64,000 bases of DNA from Salvator merianae (Eukaryota; Chordata; Lepidosauria; Squamata; Teiidae): assembly GCA_003586115.2 (NCBI GenBank), contig QVOM02000090.1:14302566-14366565 (forward strand), read 5' to 3'. The position numbers and the translations under genes were made by a program. Under the pieces are notes generated by a model that worked only from the letters and a program-made list of their open reading frames with translations, was not told where the DNA came from and searched no databases. Positions 1 to 12,425 of this stretch are shown here, one piece after another (position 1 is the stretch's first letter; each line of letters opens with the position of its first letter).

Positions 1-559
1 TTCCCCTCCTCACAGTCTCCTTGCAAGTGACCTTTGTAGAGGTCCTCAGCTTCTTATATCAGAGCCATTCCGGCTCGCAGCTTCCAACAGGTCTGCCTTT
101 CCTCACTACCCAAGCTCACTCTAAGTGTTATGGTAGTGGGTTCCACAGCAAGGGGCACTGGTAGATTGGTGCTATAACCGACTCAGCATCATCCTCTACC
201 TAACTAATAAATGCAGAATTTCCACCTGCTTTCCCACTGGGTTGCCTCAAATTGCAGAGAAGGCCTGCTGGCCTGACGCAGCCATGTCTGAAATCCACTG
301 CTGGGATGTGGAGAAGACAACGCTGCAGAATGGGGGGTTAAAGCCTTCTCCTGCCCACACCACAAATCAGTGCAGAAGAGGTTTGAGCCAGTGAAAGCTA
401 AGCCTCCTGTTCCTGCCTTCTGCCCCCAAACAACCCCTGACCTCTCCTTCAGACAAGTGATACAAATAGATGATGGACTAGGGGGAAAAATGGTGATGCT
501 GGGTGAAGTTAGTGGAAGCAGAATGAAGGGAAGACAACCAGATGGATGGACAGGGGCGG
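1..559. other. No recognised feature
   Basis: Short open frames are present, but none has a recognisable domain, codon bias or splice context. No repeat family was recognised. Confidence 0.4.
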
Positions 560-721
560 CGAGCTATTTTGGAGGTGGTGGGCTCTCCTTCGCTGGAGGT
601 CTTCAAGGAAAGGCTGGATGGATATCTGGCTGGGATGATTTAGTGAATCCTGCATTGAGCAGGGGGTTGGACTCAAGGACCCTGGAGGTCCCTTCCAACT
701 CTATGATTCTATGATTCTATG
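560..721 (+). mobile_element. CR1 LINE 3' end
   Basis: The stretch carries the familiar CR1 tail: GGAGGTGGTGGGCTCTCCTT, then a 'GAGGTCTTCAAGG' type segment, 'GAGCAGGGGGTTGGACTC', 'GGTCCCTTCCAACTC', and finally two to three copies of the 8-bp terminal word ATTCTATG (705-721). CR1 elements end in such 8-bp repeats instead of poly(A). This is a 5'-truncated copy, as most CR1 insertions are. An open frame crosses it (370-714) but is not a gene. Confidence 0.85.
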
Positions 722-2490
722 TCCCTGGAAGGTCTGGGGAGTGGGCTGAAGACATCCTAAGACAGTGAGCAGTTTTCCCTGCAGTAACCAAGAGCTGGAC
801 CTGAACTGATAGCACAATGGATCCGAAGGTCTTCCCAACAAAAGGGACAAAGGAAACTGCAACCAGGCTGTTCTCCGTGACCCGGCAGGTCTTCTGTTTG
901 CAGGGGGCTTTGAAAACAAGCGGAACTGGGACAGCCAAGCAAGCAGGCCTGGCAGAAGGTTCGACTGGGAGCAGTTGACCACCTTGATGCCCTCCTGGGT
1001 TCTCCGTCCGAGTGTGGATGAAGAGGCCCAGGGAGGGGGCAGGGCTCTTCTCTTCTGTCCTAGCATGTGGAAGAGGGGGTGCAGAAGAGCGCTCGCCTCC
1101 GTGGACTTCTGGTAAATGCAAAAAGATGCAGAGATTTGTGGCTGATCAGCTGTGGATAGCCCCCCTCCCACCAGCAAGAAACAAGAAATTAAGGGGAAGG
1201 GAGGGCCTGACTGACAAGCCGTCCCCATCGTCGTGTCCCTGCCAAGTCATTTCCAGGGAAGGCTCTGTGCCACCCACTCCACATTTTCTCAATGCAAGGA
1301 GATCAGGAGATACAGCAAGGCAGATTTACTGACATTTAAAAGGAACCCGTGCTGACTATCTTGTAGCCGAGGAACGAAGCGCTGTCAGTACGGCAAGCCT
1401 GAGATATACAGGTTTGCTCTTTCGCCAAGCCTCCCGGGAATGGCCAGCTAATGAACTAGATGATTAAGAACTTTCACCTGTCTCAGAAATACGGAGGGCA
1501 GAGGGAGCAGCTCTGAAAATATATACCTGGATGAGAACAGATGGCTGAGGAAGGCAGAACCTAAATATTAGCTGGCCCAAGGCTGGTAACTTTTCAGTAC
1601 CAGAGAGATCTATTTAACACAAGAGCTGCAGAGAATATTCTTTAATTGAACAAGCGATGGTTCACATTTGATTTTGGACTTCTTTGACAACAAAAACCAC
1701 CATTTTTGTCCATTGAAAAAAGCCATTTTCAAGGCCCCAAGTGCAGGGAACATGAACTATTCAGTCGAATCATTCGCCTTTGTGACTGGTTTGGTTCAAT
1801 CGAATTTCCTGATATTCAAACAAATTCATGTTCTATTCAATGCAAACAGCTTCCAACCTGAGCTATTCAGTCAATTTTTTGAATAAGAACCAAACTATGC
1901 CATCTCTAAAAACAGCCATCCACATGAGCAATGCCTGGGTGTAGATATAAGTCTTTAGTAGGTGCCAGAAAGCTGTAACTGTAGACACCTCGTGAATTGA
2001 ATCAATTGTTCAGAGGAAGAACTAAATAGGTTTCCCCCTGTGATTCTGGTAGCAGAAACAAGGAAAGAGGACCTGCCAATGGCAAGAGATTGCTACAGGC
2101 ATCCTCCATGCCTACAGAATGCTGATGCAAACCCAGCATTTGCACTTGAAAACCCAGTGACAGAGCTACAGACCAGAATACTATGTGTACAAAAACCTAA
2201 TTATCGTAGATTTGATCATTTATTAGACTTCTTCCAGCAGGCATCTTCTCCCAACAGGGGGATCAGGTTACCCAAACACTATTATAGTGAGACGTTAGAA
2301 TGCTGAATATCTCCAGATCCTTCCAGAAGATCAAAACAATCGGTGGTGGTTGTTTCAGAAGTAATCACTGATTTTCATACTGCTGTCTTTTCCAGTATTA
2401 ATTTAGTGAAGTGCAACATTATATCCTTTGGGAAAGATAGTGCGTTTCCTCAACTCTCTGCTGAGTAAATGCTCTGAAAATCTGCTGTGG
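722..2490. other. No gene seen
   Basis: Mostly unique-looking sequence. About 1700-1890 is A/T-rich with recurring ATTCAA/GAATTC words and resembles the hAT-like MITE family in composition, but ends and target duplication could not be found. Nothing else recognised. Confidence 0.35.
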
Positions 2491-2732
2491 TTGGTTAAAG
2501 TTCATGGAGGACAGGTGTGTCAATGGCTACTAGAATTGATGCATAGGTACAGCCTCTGAGTTGGAGAAACAGGCAGGATGCCTCTAAAGGCAATTGGCAG
2601 GGAGTCGAGAGCAGATTAAGATTTTGACCTCCTCTTCTGCTTCAGAATGCCCAGAAGCAATTGGTGGGCCACTGTGTGAGACAGAATGCCAAACTAGATG
2701 GGTGGTGGCCTGATCCAGCAGGGTCCTTATGT
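2491..2732 (+). mobile_element. CR1-type LINE 3' end (TTCTTATG family)
   Basis: Matches the other copies in this window through 'TTCATGGAGGACAGG', 'GGCAGGATGCCTCTAAAGGC', 'AAGCAATTGGTGGGCCACTG' and 'CTGATCCAGCAGGG', ending in CCTTATG. Related copies sit near 12.1, 15.4-15.7, 32.4, 51.8-52.2 and 57.3 kb. Assignment to CR1 rests on this terminal structure and on linkage to CR1-like reverse-transcriptase remnants. Confidence 0.75.
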
Positions 2733-2959
2733 GCCACCATGTCTCCACATGGTGCTTCAAAGCCTCCTTGTAGAACTAGAACAAGTAAGAGGCAGGGATT
2801 TGCATCCCAAATGCTGGACTGAAGGGGGAAGTATTCCCTACTTTTTCCCCTGAGACTTTTCTTAGGAAGAGATTTTTGCTCAACTGAGAACTGTAGAACA
2901 AGCCATAAAAGGAAGAATTTATAGCTCAAAGTAGGAAAGGTGATGGCAAGGAAATGCCT

Positions 2960-3800
2960 GCCTACTTTAAACGAATTCAGGTCTCTAGGGACAGATGAAT
3001 TACCTCCCAGGATCTTTGAGGAGCTTGCAGAGATTACATTGGACACTGCCTGTAATCTTTAGAGAATTCTTGCAAGAACAGCTTAGGTGCCAGAGCAGAT
3101 TTCAGGCAGACCAATGACCTTAATTTCCACAAAGAAAGAGGATTGGGAGGTGGATCTGATATGCTGGAGATGGAACAGGTTGATGCCAATAGTGGATAAA
3201 AATCTCAAATAGATTATTAAATGATTATTGTTCATATATCTAGGAAAGAATACATTCTTTACCAGGAACTAGACCAATCTTCACTCTCATTTTTTTAAGA
3301 TCATTTTATTAGCCTGGCACATTATGTGTTTAAGTGTGTCTCAATTTTAGAGAAATATTTGACAAAGTGTCCTGATGAGTTCTCATTATGCTTGTGCATC
3401 ACCCTAAAGGAAGATCTTCATTGAAAAACCACATTATCTGTTTTAGGCTCTGTGCCATTCGACATATGAAAGAAAGGAGGAGTGGAACAGATATTTATCA
3501 CATTTGCCAACAGCACCATGCTGAGTAGAGCAGCTAACACCCTAGAAGGCAGAATAATGATTCAAAATTATCTTGACAGGCTAAAATGATGTCCTGAAAC
3601 CAGGGAAACAAGAACCACCAGAGTTCTGCACTTTGGCACAAGACTCAAAGGCACAGATGCAGAATTCGTGGAGGCTGGCTGCAAGCAGATCACATTAAGA
3701 TGATCTTGGTGTTTTAGTTGGTCATAAGTTGAATATGAACACAGCATCTGATGGAACCGTGGAAGAGGGCCAAAAAAAGAAAAAGCAAACACAAACTGTT
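2960..3800 (+). mobile_element. Degenerate CR1 LINE, reverse-transcriptase region of ORF2
   Basis: Several landmarks of reptile CR1 ORF2 appear in order on the plus strand. Near 2988 is a stretch reading like 'DELPPRIFEELAE' (compare the usual DELHPRVLKELA). Near 3352-3375 is 'TTTGACAAAGTGTCC' (the FDKVP-type motif). At about 3532-3580 is a 'CTAACACCCTAGAAGGCAGA' segment. At about 3698-3745 is 'CTTGGTGTTTTAGTTGGTCA' followed by AGTTGAATATGAACA. Stops and indels interrupt every frame, so it is a dead copy. Confidence 0.68.
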
Positions 3801-6800
3801 GGATGGAATTGTTTCATGTGCACAAGTGGGAGACTGGTTCAATTTGCATTTGGGGTTATTCGGACATTTGGCACGTTTGGCTTGATGCGAATATTCGCAA
3901 ACATGACCTGTTCAACTGAATTTCTGAACGCGAGACCAGCTTTGCACGTCCTTATGGGCACTGCATTTTGGAAAGGTCATCAATCAACTCAGTCACATCA
4001 AGACGAGAGTGATGGTCCTTGAAATTAAATCCACTGAGGGTCCTCTGGAAAGGCAGGATATGGGGAGGATATTCTGCCTTCACGGGTGGAGCCGTGTCAG
4101 GATTGTGGGCAATCCAGTACGCAAGTGCACCAAGGCTCCTGCCGGTCTGCAGCCTCACCATGCAGCTGATTGTGTTGGGCAGAGTTTCGGCACATGCCTA
4201 ATCCTGAACAGGCAGGATCAGACCTTTCATCTAAGTGCGCATGCTTAAATGATTGCAACTTGATTTTTTATGGGATCTTGAACTCAGCAGAGCCATGCAA
4301 ACTGACCCAATCAAAGTCCTCGGAAGAACACCGGGCAGCTTGCTAACATTCCGAGTGGTCTGCAGACATCGAGCTGATCTTTCCTAAATTACATTTGTTT
4401 TCCCATCAAAGGTTGTCTTGTTGCTTCCTAAAGGCATTATTTCTTTGCAAATTGGGCTGCTGAAGTACTTCACAAGGGGAGGGGGAAGTTAATTTGGGAG
4501 AGGAAAGATGAGGCAGTTAATTGATTGGAAATGTCATCGCCTTCTGAAGGCTCTCTCCCCCTCCCCAAGTGGAAATTAAGATGAATGTTGTGTCTCTTTT
4601 ATGTTGAATGGGGCCTTTTAATCTAATACAGAGACATAACGGCATTTGAGGAGGAGAAGGAGGTAGCTGTTGGGGGGTGGGAGGCAGAAATTACGCTGAC
4701 CCCAGATTGAATGAAATAACCAAGTTTAAACTGTCAGAATCTATATCAAGGAATTGTCCTTCTAAGTGCAGCTATTTCAACAGCAGCCTGGTCCTATGGA
4801 TGGAAAGGAATTTCACAGGGGGATGTCGAAGGTGGGGGCATCGAAAGGAGGTGGTCATTAAGAGCCTTTTATCAGAGCAGTGGTAAATTTATACCCTAGC
4901 GAAGCAACATCCTGGATGCTGATCCCAGGATTTCTACCTTGGTGTCAGAAGTGTCAAGTGAAGGGAGGGTTTGGCAGGGGACTCATACCAGAAAAGTTCA
5001 GACTGAGAGAGAGGTGTCTCTGCATGAACGGTGCGCCAGAACTGCCACTCTCTTCTCCACAGCCTCCATGTTTCCTGCAGAAATCCCGTCATTGTCCAGG
5101 TGGTATCTATGACTGCAAGTGCTGGGGTACCCAGGGCCGGAGAAGGTTGGATGGCCTAGGGCAAGTGTGCCACCCATGCAAAGGGGGACTTTCAGGGGCT
5201 TGTTGGGTTTGCCTCAGCTACAGGCCGGCACGTTCATCTCTTTGAATGAGAGCATTCTCTCCGCATTTGGAAAGGGAGCTCTTTGATATGTACACAGGCT
5301 AATTGTAGGTAATAGCATTTGATGCAGCAGAGTGACTCAGAGCTGTATCGGAAGACGATGGCCAAACTAAACCAAACAAGCAAGCCAAGGTGTAACAAAG
5401 GGACACCTGGAAATGAACATGCATGGATGATTTAGAGTTAAGGTATCGGAAACCCTATGGCAAGGATGAGTTTGGCGGATCCAGAGTTCAAATTCATCAG
5501 GATACTATGGTAAATTTGAAAAAAAAAAATTAGCCTGATTTGAAAGCTCCTTTATCATCCCTAATTGGCAGCCAATAATAATTAGCCCCCGAGACCCTCA
5601 GAAGATATAATGTTGCAACTTAAGCAGAAGATTGGCATCTAGTGGAGTTCTCTTCTTAACCCGAACCCCCCGAGCTCCTGGAAAATAGAGTCTTGCGATA
5701 TTTTAAGCCCAACTCTGCAATTTCAGCACAAGATACTAGTGATGGAGCCGCTTTTGAAGCCTGCATTTGAAAATGTTGTTGAATGCATCAAAAACAACTG
5801 GAACACAGTAGATTATTTCCCTGACAACGCACACCTTCAGCCAATGAGTGTGGATACTTTGTGAGGGAGACTGCGATGAAATAAATTTCAGGAGTTTCAT
5901 ACCACCCTTCCCTTTGTCTTCATGGCTCTGTCTTGGATGCTGTTGGAGTCTTAAGGCAGAGACATCCTTGGGGAGATGAACTAAAAGTATGCCAGTATGG
6001 TGTGGAATTGGTTCACAGCCTCTTCCATGACTCTGATTCTGGCCAAACCCACACTTCTGCATGCGCCCCTTCCTGTACCCTGAAACCCTGTCTGTCTCTC
6101 CCTGGTTGGCCACATGTTCTCATGGCCACCGTGAACTGGGGGGTTCAAATGCAAATCAAACTGCCCTGCTGTTTGGCTAACCCAGTTCGAATCGAACCCG
6201 AACATGGAGTGTTTGTAATGAACCAAGTGAACCATAGGAAACCAAGGACGGTTTGCTTTGGTTTGGTTCAGTTGTTTCAGATGTGAACTGGATAGCCCTG
6301 TTGTTCGAAAAACAGTTTAATGGAGCCAAGTAGAAACTCGACATTTGTTGTACACTTGCTCACAATAACTGACAAGGGGAACTCACAACAAAACCCCAGA
6401 GGACTTTCAGACCATCTCACATGTCGTTCCTTATGATTCCATGTCATCAAATATGATTTATTGCAGTTGTTGTGGCCATCTTTTCTCACACTCTCTCACA
6501 AGATGGAATAGCATCAGACAGGTTGAGTATCCCTCAACATCTGGTTGTGAGTTTCTGTGTCAGCTACTGAACTTGATAGGAAATGCTGCACTGGTTTGGA
6601 AATCCTGTACATATTCTCATATTTATAACAGTTCATGGTCTGTTCACTGCCCTGCAATTTCTAACCCAATTTATCTATTCTGAAGTTTATCAGAAACCTA
6701 GGTTACAGGATTTGTGAGAGATTGCTGTTAACTAGTGACCTGGATTAGCCTAAGAAAGGCATTAGCAACAAGGCAAATAAAGCTCAGAAATGCTAAGAGT

Positions 6801-8499
6801 TTCTAGGAAGAAATTGTTCTCGATCAGATCAGACCTTCTTAGAAGCATTGTGATTTGGAACTCTTGCATGGAATCTAAAACCATCCGTCTCAGAACGTTG
6901 CTCCATTATCTCCTCCTCCTCCTCCTCTTCTCTTTCTCTTTGTATTGTGTGTATCTTCCCCTACCAACATTCCCTTTGGATGAAGAATTTAGGGAAAACA
7001 GAAGGGGCATCAAATGCAGCCAGCTAATAAAACCATCCTTCTAAATTCCAGCATAATTCCAAATCACTTTGAATCAAACGTGTTCTGAATATTTGAATAT
7101 CTTCATAGCTGGATTTCAAACTGGGCTTCATCTGAGTCAGATGTCTTCTCCCCCTCACTCTCTCTATCTTTATATCTATCTCTACCTACCTACCTACTTA
7201 CCTATCTGCCTATCTATCTATCTACTTCTCACTCACCTAAAATCAATTAGTGTCTGTAACCCTTAAGCTAGCAGGTAGGAACAGAGCCTCTAGTCTACCC
7301 AAAAGCCAGAGTACCCACCACTACCTCTGTCAGGCAGTCCAGGGCAGAGGAGCCCAACGCTTGCCTGGTGAAGCACTATTCCTCTTGGGGCAACCCTCTG
7401 AGATGAAGTTTGATCCCTTGCTTGTGGCTGTTGCTTTGCTTTCTATGCTGATTTCAATGGGGCAATTATCCATTTCGGTGGAAGTTGCAGGGATCTTTTA
7501 AACGCATTTCCAAAATGCGTTTTCTGGCCTTTGATGTGGCGTAGAGGCAGGATGGGAACGCTCACGGGTGGTAAAATCACCCAGGTACAACCTTTAAACT
7601 GCTTCTAGATGCAGCTCCAGTTTATTCACCCTTATTCAGGCCATTTTTTTTCTCCAACATTCAAGCCTTTCCTCCTGTCCCCGAGTCAATCAACATCAGG
7701 GACTATTAAAGTTCTGTCCTTTAAAGTTTGTGTGGAGATGGATTTCTCATTTAGGGTCTGAAGAGACTTGTTTCCCCTTTGGTTGCCGCTTCCATGGGAA
7801 AGCGACACAAATCTTATCCCTATTCTGGATGGGGAGAATACCATTCTTTTAAAGTTTTGTTGTGGGGAGGGAGATAATTAGCACTTTCAAAAATCTGCCT
7901 GAAAATTTTCTGTTCTGTGCCACTTGTTTAATTTGAAGCCGAGTGAGCATTACCCAACATGTGTTTGCCTGATTGTTTTTAGATGAATTCCTGGAGAAGG
8001 AAATAATTCTTCCAGGGGGAAAAAAAAATCCTGCTCTTTTATCTTTTGAGGGGGTTGAGAAACTTAAACAAATAAACCACTGCGTGAGCAAATAAACAGA
8101 AATTTCCACCACTAGTGTTAAATTGGGGGAGGAATATTTTAAAAAGGAGACGGGAGCACCAGATAGCTTCTGCTCACACCTGGGCACAGCAATGCATTAC
8201 CTGGTTCAATGGGGTAAGGGGGGGTGAACTCAGCACCCGCAATGAAGCAGATGTCCCCCTGCCTGGGCTGTTCTGGAAAGCCTATCAACAGGGCAGGATT
8301 GACTAGAAGCTGTTTGTTATCCTTTCCTTGTCTTTGACATGACTTATGCACCTTGAAGCTTGTTCACCTCCTGATGGCATAATGATAATTCTATTAGATC
8401 AGTTAGGAGACAACAGAACTTTTGTTTGGCCTTTTCTGCATTGATCGGGCTGAGAGTACAAATAAATCCATTGGCTGGTAGGTGATAGATTCAGGAGAA
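3801..8499. other. No gene seen; repeat fragments and a CTAT/CTAC microsatellite
   Basis: Two stretches look like remnants of the hAT-like GGTTCGAA-rich family: about 3811-3954 (right end GCACGTCCTTA) and about 6128-6320 (contains CCCAGTTCGAATCGAACCC). A pyrimidine-rich CTAT/CTAC array covers about 7160-7226. The (CTC)n-like run near 6910-6930 is short. No exon was recognised. Confidence 0.4.
7160..7226. repeat. Imperfect (CTAT)/(CTAC) microsatellite
   Basis: Tetranucleotide units CTAT and CTAC alternate in an interrupted array after a CT-rich lead-in. Confidence 0.85.
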
Positions 8500-8507
8500 A
8501 TTAAGAC

Positions 8508-8803
8508 TGCAGATGTGCTGAACTGGTTTGGTCCACAGTTTGCAGCAAACTGGAGTGTTTGCTTGGTCCACATGTGAATTGAACCACCCTGGTGTTCAAA
8601 ATAAACCGTTCAAATCAAGCCCTGGCCAAGGGGTGTTAGAACAAACCAAGCAGGCCATAGCAAACCAAAAGGGGTTCACTATGGCTCACATGCAAACTCA
8701 ACCACCCCACTGTTTGAAGAAATTGGTTCAAACTGAACCCGGACCAAGAGTACTTGTGTCGATTGGAACCAAACCGCTAGATTTCAGTTTGTGCACATCC
8801 CTA
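8508..8803. mobile_element. hAT-like MITE, GGTTCGAA-rich family (copy with internal duplication)
   Basis: Left end TGCAGATGTGC and right end GCACATCCCTA are inverted-repeat partners of the family end TAGGGATGTGC. Flanking 8-mers ATTAAGAC (8500-8507) and ATCAAGGC (8804-8811) match at 6 of 8 with two transitions, as expected for an aged 8-bp target duplication of the hAT superfamily. The interior is filled with GTTCAAA/GAACC words and appears to contain an internal tandem duplication of roughly 110 nt. There is no coding capacity. Confidence 0.68.
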
Positions 8804-9386
8804 ATCAAGGCAGAAAACCTGTTACCTTCGGGAGGGACTTTAAAAAATCTTGTATAGTTCTTTTTTCTGGGCAGAGAGTACTCTAGTAACTTGGTAGCTG
8901 GAGAGCAAGGTTTAACGAGTGTGGAGTCAAACAGCTGTAGGAAAAGAGTTGGACCATAAATCGGAAGTTTGGTTGTGGTGATGTGACGGAGGGTATAGGA
9001 AGTTTTTGAGCTTGCAGCTTTTAGTTTGGCTAGACTTCAGCAGATGCCCAAACACACACTGAATGGAGTTCAGATAAAGTTTAAATGGCCCCGTACATGG
9101 CAATGGATACACGCATGGGCAGGCAAATGACGGAAGTTCACACACCGCTGCTTACAGAGGACTTTGTCTGCCGTCTGAGTATCTGGACAGATGGAGATAA
9201 AGTTTGAATGGACATAAAATTTTGATTGAAGAGGCATTCAGAAGACTAAATTTTCCAAAGTCCATTCAGAAACGGGTGTCCTTTGAACTTCTGACTCATT
9301 CCTACTTATCTACCAAGCCTCATTTTTTTCTGAAGTAGTTATACAAGCTGTGATTTCCGTAAATCATTCAGGGGGTTGCCATCTTC

Positions 9387-9413
9387 CTCCCCCCCCCCCC
9401 ACACACACACACA
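9387..9413. repeat. Poly(C)-(CA)n simple repeat
   Basis: A run of C's passes directly into about six CA units. Confidence 0.85.
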
Positions 9414-10386
9414 ATTTGATCTGCATTTCTGGCTTCCTTCAAAATACTTCTGCAATTTCTGCATTTAACTTGATCCCGTCTTTAGCAAAATGGTGCTTGT
9501 AGACCTTGGACAAGCGGGTCAGGATGCAGAGAGTGGCCAATAGCTCCCAGGTCTATTTTCTGGGAAGAAGTAATTGCTCAGCATAGACCAACTAGTGAAA
9601 AGCAAGACCAGTTAACATAACAAACATTTGAAAGCTGGAAGGCCTCCCATAACAGCTCGCAGCACCAGGCAAAGTTGGCAGAGCTCACATTTGTGTCTCG
9701 TTGTGCCAAGCTGTTTCAGGTTGCTTTGGTGTTCTTATTTTTCTTCCCCTTCCCCTCTGAAGATGAGTTCATGTCTGGCTCTGGTGCTTGGGATGGTGCC
9801 TGGCTAATTGCTAGATGGCAAGAGCATTGTGGTCATCTGCCCAGTCAGTAATGTGATAAATGGTTTGACAGGGAAATGAGGAGCAAGAGAAACTCAGAAA
9901 TTGTTTCATGATGGGTCAGAATGCAGATACATCTGAACATGCTCAGTAGATTCAGTTCAGTCCTCTTGTCCAACCTTATCTCATGGACCTTGTGAAATAC
10001 TTAAAAATTCTGAAAATGGAGGAGACCCTCTCCAGCACCACACATGCAACATTCTCCAGGGACCAATGCAGATAATGCCTTCCATTCTAGCCAGAAGAAT
10101 CCAGATCCAAGATTCTCCCACCAAGACTTCTCCTCAATCCACTTAAACTCTCCCAGTGAGATGGAGAAGACCAACTTCTTAGGGAACCTCTCCACAGTTG
10201 AACAGCCCTTAGCCTAGGATTTTTTCTTCCTGAATGTCCACAGGAATCTTCCCACCATTTCACAGCTTGCATTCAGAGACCCCCATCCGCTTCTTGGTAA
10301 GATCCCATCATGCATTCAAAGTAGCACCAAACAGAGTGTGTCTTCTCATGGCTTGGGGACTCTGTTTCTACTGATGAAGATCCCTT

Positions 10387-10411
10387 CCTCCTCCTCCTCC
10401 TCCTCCTCCTC
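10387..10411. repeat. (CTC)n microsatellite
   Basis: About eight perfect trinucleotide units. Confidence 0.9.
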
Positions 10412-12142
10412 AGCTGCCACATCCCATTGCTGAGGCATCTTTCAGCTCAGGATGACTAAAACTCCAGAAACTCCAGATTGCAACTGAATGCAGAACTTGC
10501 TCAATCTCTGCTTGTAGCTGCTGACAATCAAACAGGAGAAGATGCCCACTTCCATGTACAGTCTATGAGTTTCTAAATCCTGCAGGAAAAGGGACGTGGC
10601 TGGGTCTCTGCTGGTTCAGTTCAACCAAGTAATTGGTCCTTCTCAGCACTCTCTTCCTGTTGGCCACTGCAGCATGCTTCTGTCCAGCAGAGGAAGCGAC
10701 CAGCCACCACTTTTCTTCTCCAGAAACAATGTCTCTGGTCCCTTGTAAGTGCATCCAGATGTTCCCTCCAGCTTTCATTGGACATCTGTTTTTTCACCCA
10801 AGTCCAGCTGCAAGACCAAGCTCCCATGCTATTTTTCTTCAAAGAAAAATAGCACAGTATTTTTTCCCCTCCCTGATTGGCCTTAATTCATCCCTAGCTG
10901 CAGGAGAAAGCAACCCGTAAGGAGCACTATATCCCTGCAGAGCACAGCCAGTTTGATGGCGTTCCATGCTGCTCCATTAGTCTAATGGGTTAGCTGTGTT
11001 GAACTAACAATTTGGATTCCACTGCCCCCTGCGAATACTTACCAGGGCCTCTGGACCTCAGCATTTCGGATGACTGCCTTGGACAGAGGCATAAAAAAAA
11101 GTCAAGCCTGCCCGGATGGATCACTGAGGAGAAAGTGGGACCAGATGTTAGAATTAAGCTCTTACTTGACATTTGCTGACATTTCTAGCTGAGCTTATCC
11201 CCAGCTCTGATTTTTCTCCCGAAAGCTTTAAACAGGGTCGCCAACGTGGGAGCCCCCGGGTGCTCAGTGGTTCCCAAATCAGCCAGATTAGTCATTTTTT
11301 GGAACAAATGGAGCGTGAGTCCGGCATCGTCTGGAAAAAGACTGTCTTAGGGATGCAGAGAACTATAAAAATGGCTTCTGCTCTTTTTGGCTGTCAGACC
11401 CCTCATTCATTTTGTCCATTTGTTAATTGTGGATGGGATTTTGACATATTTTCCTCTCTTCCTCAAATCAGCCTTCTCAACATTTTATATCGCTGTCTAG
11501 GATAGGAGAGAACTGCACGGGCATTTTGTTTTTTTAAAATGATCTCAACACGGGAGCCTGTTTCTTGCCCTGGGTCTAGAAAGGTGCCTAGAATAGTGTT
11601 ATAATTCCTCCAGGACTCGTGCAATGCAAGCATAGGATTGCTCAGCCATTTGCATAAATAAATGAGAGATTTTCATTGGGTTAGAGAGAGAAATGAATAA
11701 TCCAATCAGTACGGCAGCCCCTGGGTTATTTATTTTGGCATTAAACTCAATTTGTTTTATGCTGTCTTCCCATTTCCATTATGTCAGTGATTTTTTCCCC
11801 CGTCTTGGCAACACACAGCTGCAGAAGCCATCTGCCCCGGCACTGAAGGCTTGCATGAATGTTTCAAGGCACTGCACTGGAAAACGACCTTTCGTTTTGG
11901 TGAAGGTTCACGCATTCATTTGCAGAACCAATAACTAAATCTGTCCAGCTTAGACGGAGGTGTGATGGCCGCATTCTTCTTCTGGAACGGAAGTCTCATG
12001 CCTCCTTGCTGAATTTGTATTTATTCAAGGCAGGGATGCTCAGCTGTGGCCCCTAGATGGTCCTAAGCCGCAACTCGCAGCATTCTATTCCAGTCCTGAC
12101 CAGCTTGGATGGAGTTGTCATGGAATGATGGAAGTTCTGGTT

Positions 12143-12425
12143 TAGGAACATAAGAACCTAAGAGAAGCCAGGCTAGATCAGGCCACAGCCCATCCAGCTC
12201 AGTATTCCATCTCCCACTGTGGACCACCAATTGCTTCTGGGCATCTCAAGCAGAAGACAAATGCTCTTGAATCCCTGCAAATGCCCTTTAGCGGCATCCT
12301 ACCTGTCTCTCCAACCTGGAGGTGGTACCTGGGTATCCATTCTAGTAGCCGTTGACGCACCTGTCCTCCATGAATTTGTCTAACCCTTTCTTAAAGCCTT
12401 CCAGGCGCCTTGCCACTGTGGTTTC
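12143..12425 (-). mobile_element. CR1-type LINE 3' end (TTCTTATG family)
   Basis: On the plus strand it opens with GGAACATAAGAACCTAAGAG (inverse of the TTCTTATG tail), continues through 'AGATCAGGCCACAGCCCATC', 'CACCAATTGCTTCTGGGCAT' and 'CAACCTGGAGGTGGTACC', and ends near 'CCTTCCAGGCGCCTTGCC'. Same order as the other copies, reversed. One of the longer copies in the window. Confidence 0.75.

Larger units (their letters stand above)
8812..12142. other. No gene seen; short simple repeats
   Basis: A poly(C)/(CA)n run lies at about 9387-9413 and a (CTC)n run at about 10387-10411. Otherwise unique-looking, with no recognised exon or repeat. Confidence 0.4.

Noticed and set aside
7160..7226. Evenly spaced tetranucleotides considered as a CRISPR-like or coding array
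   Set aside because: It is a simple CTAT/CTAC microsatellite without spacers.
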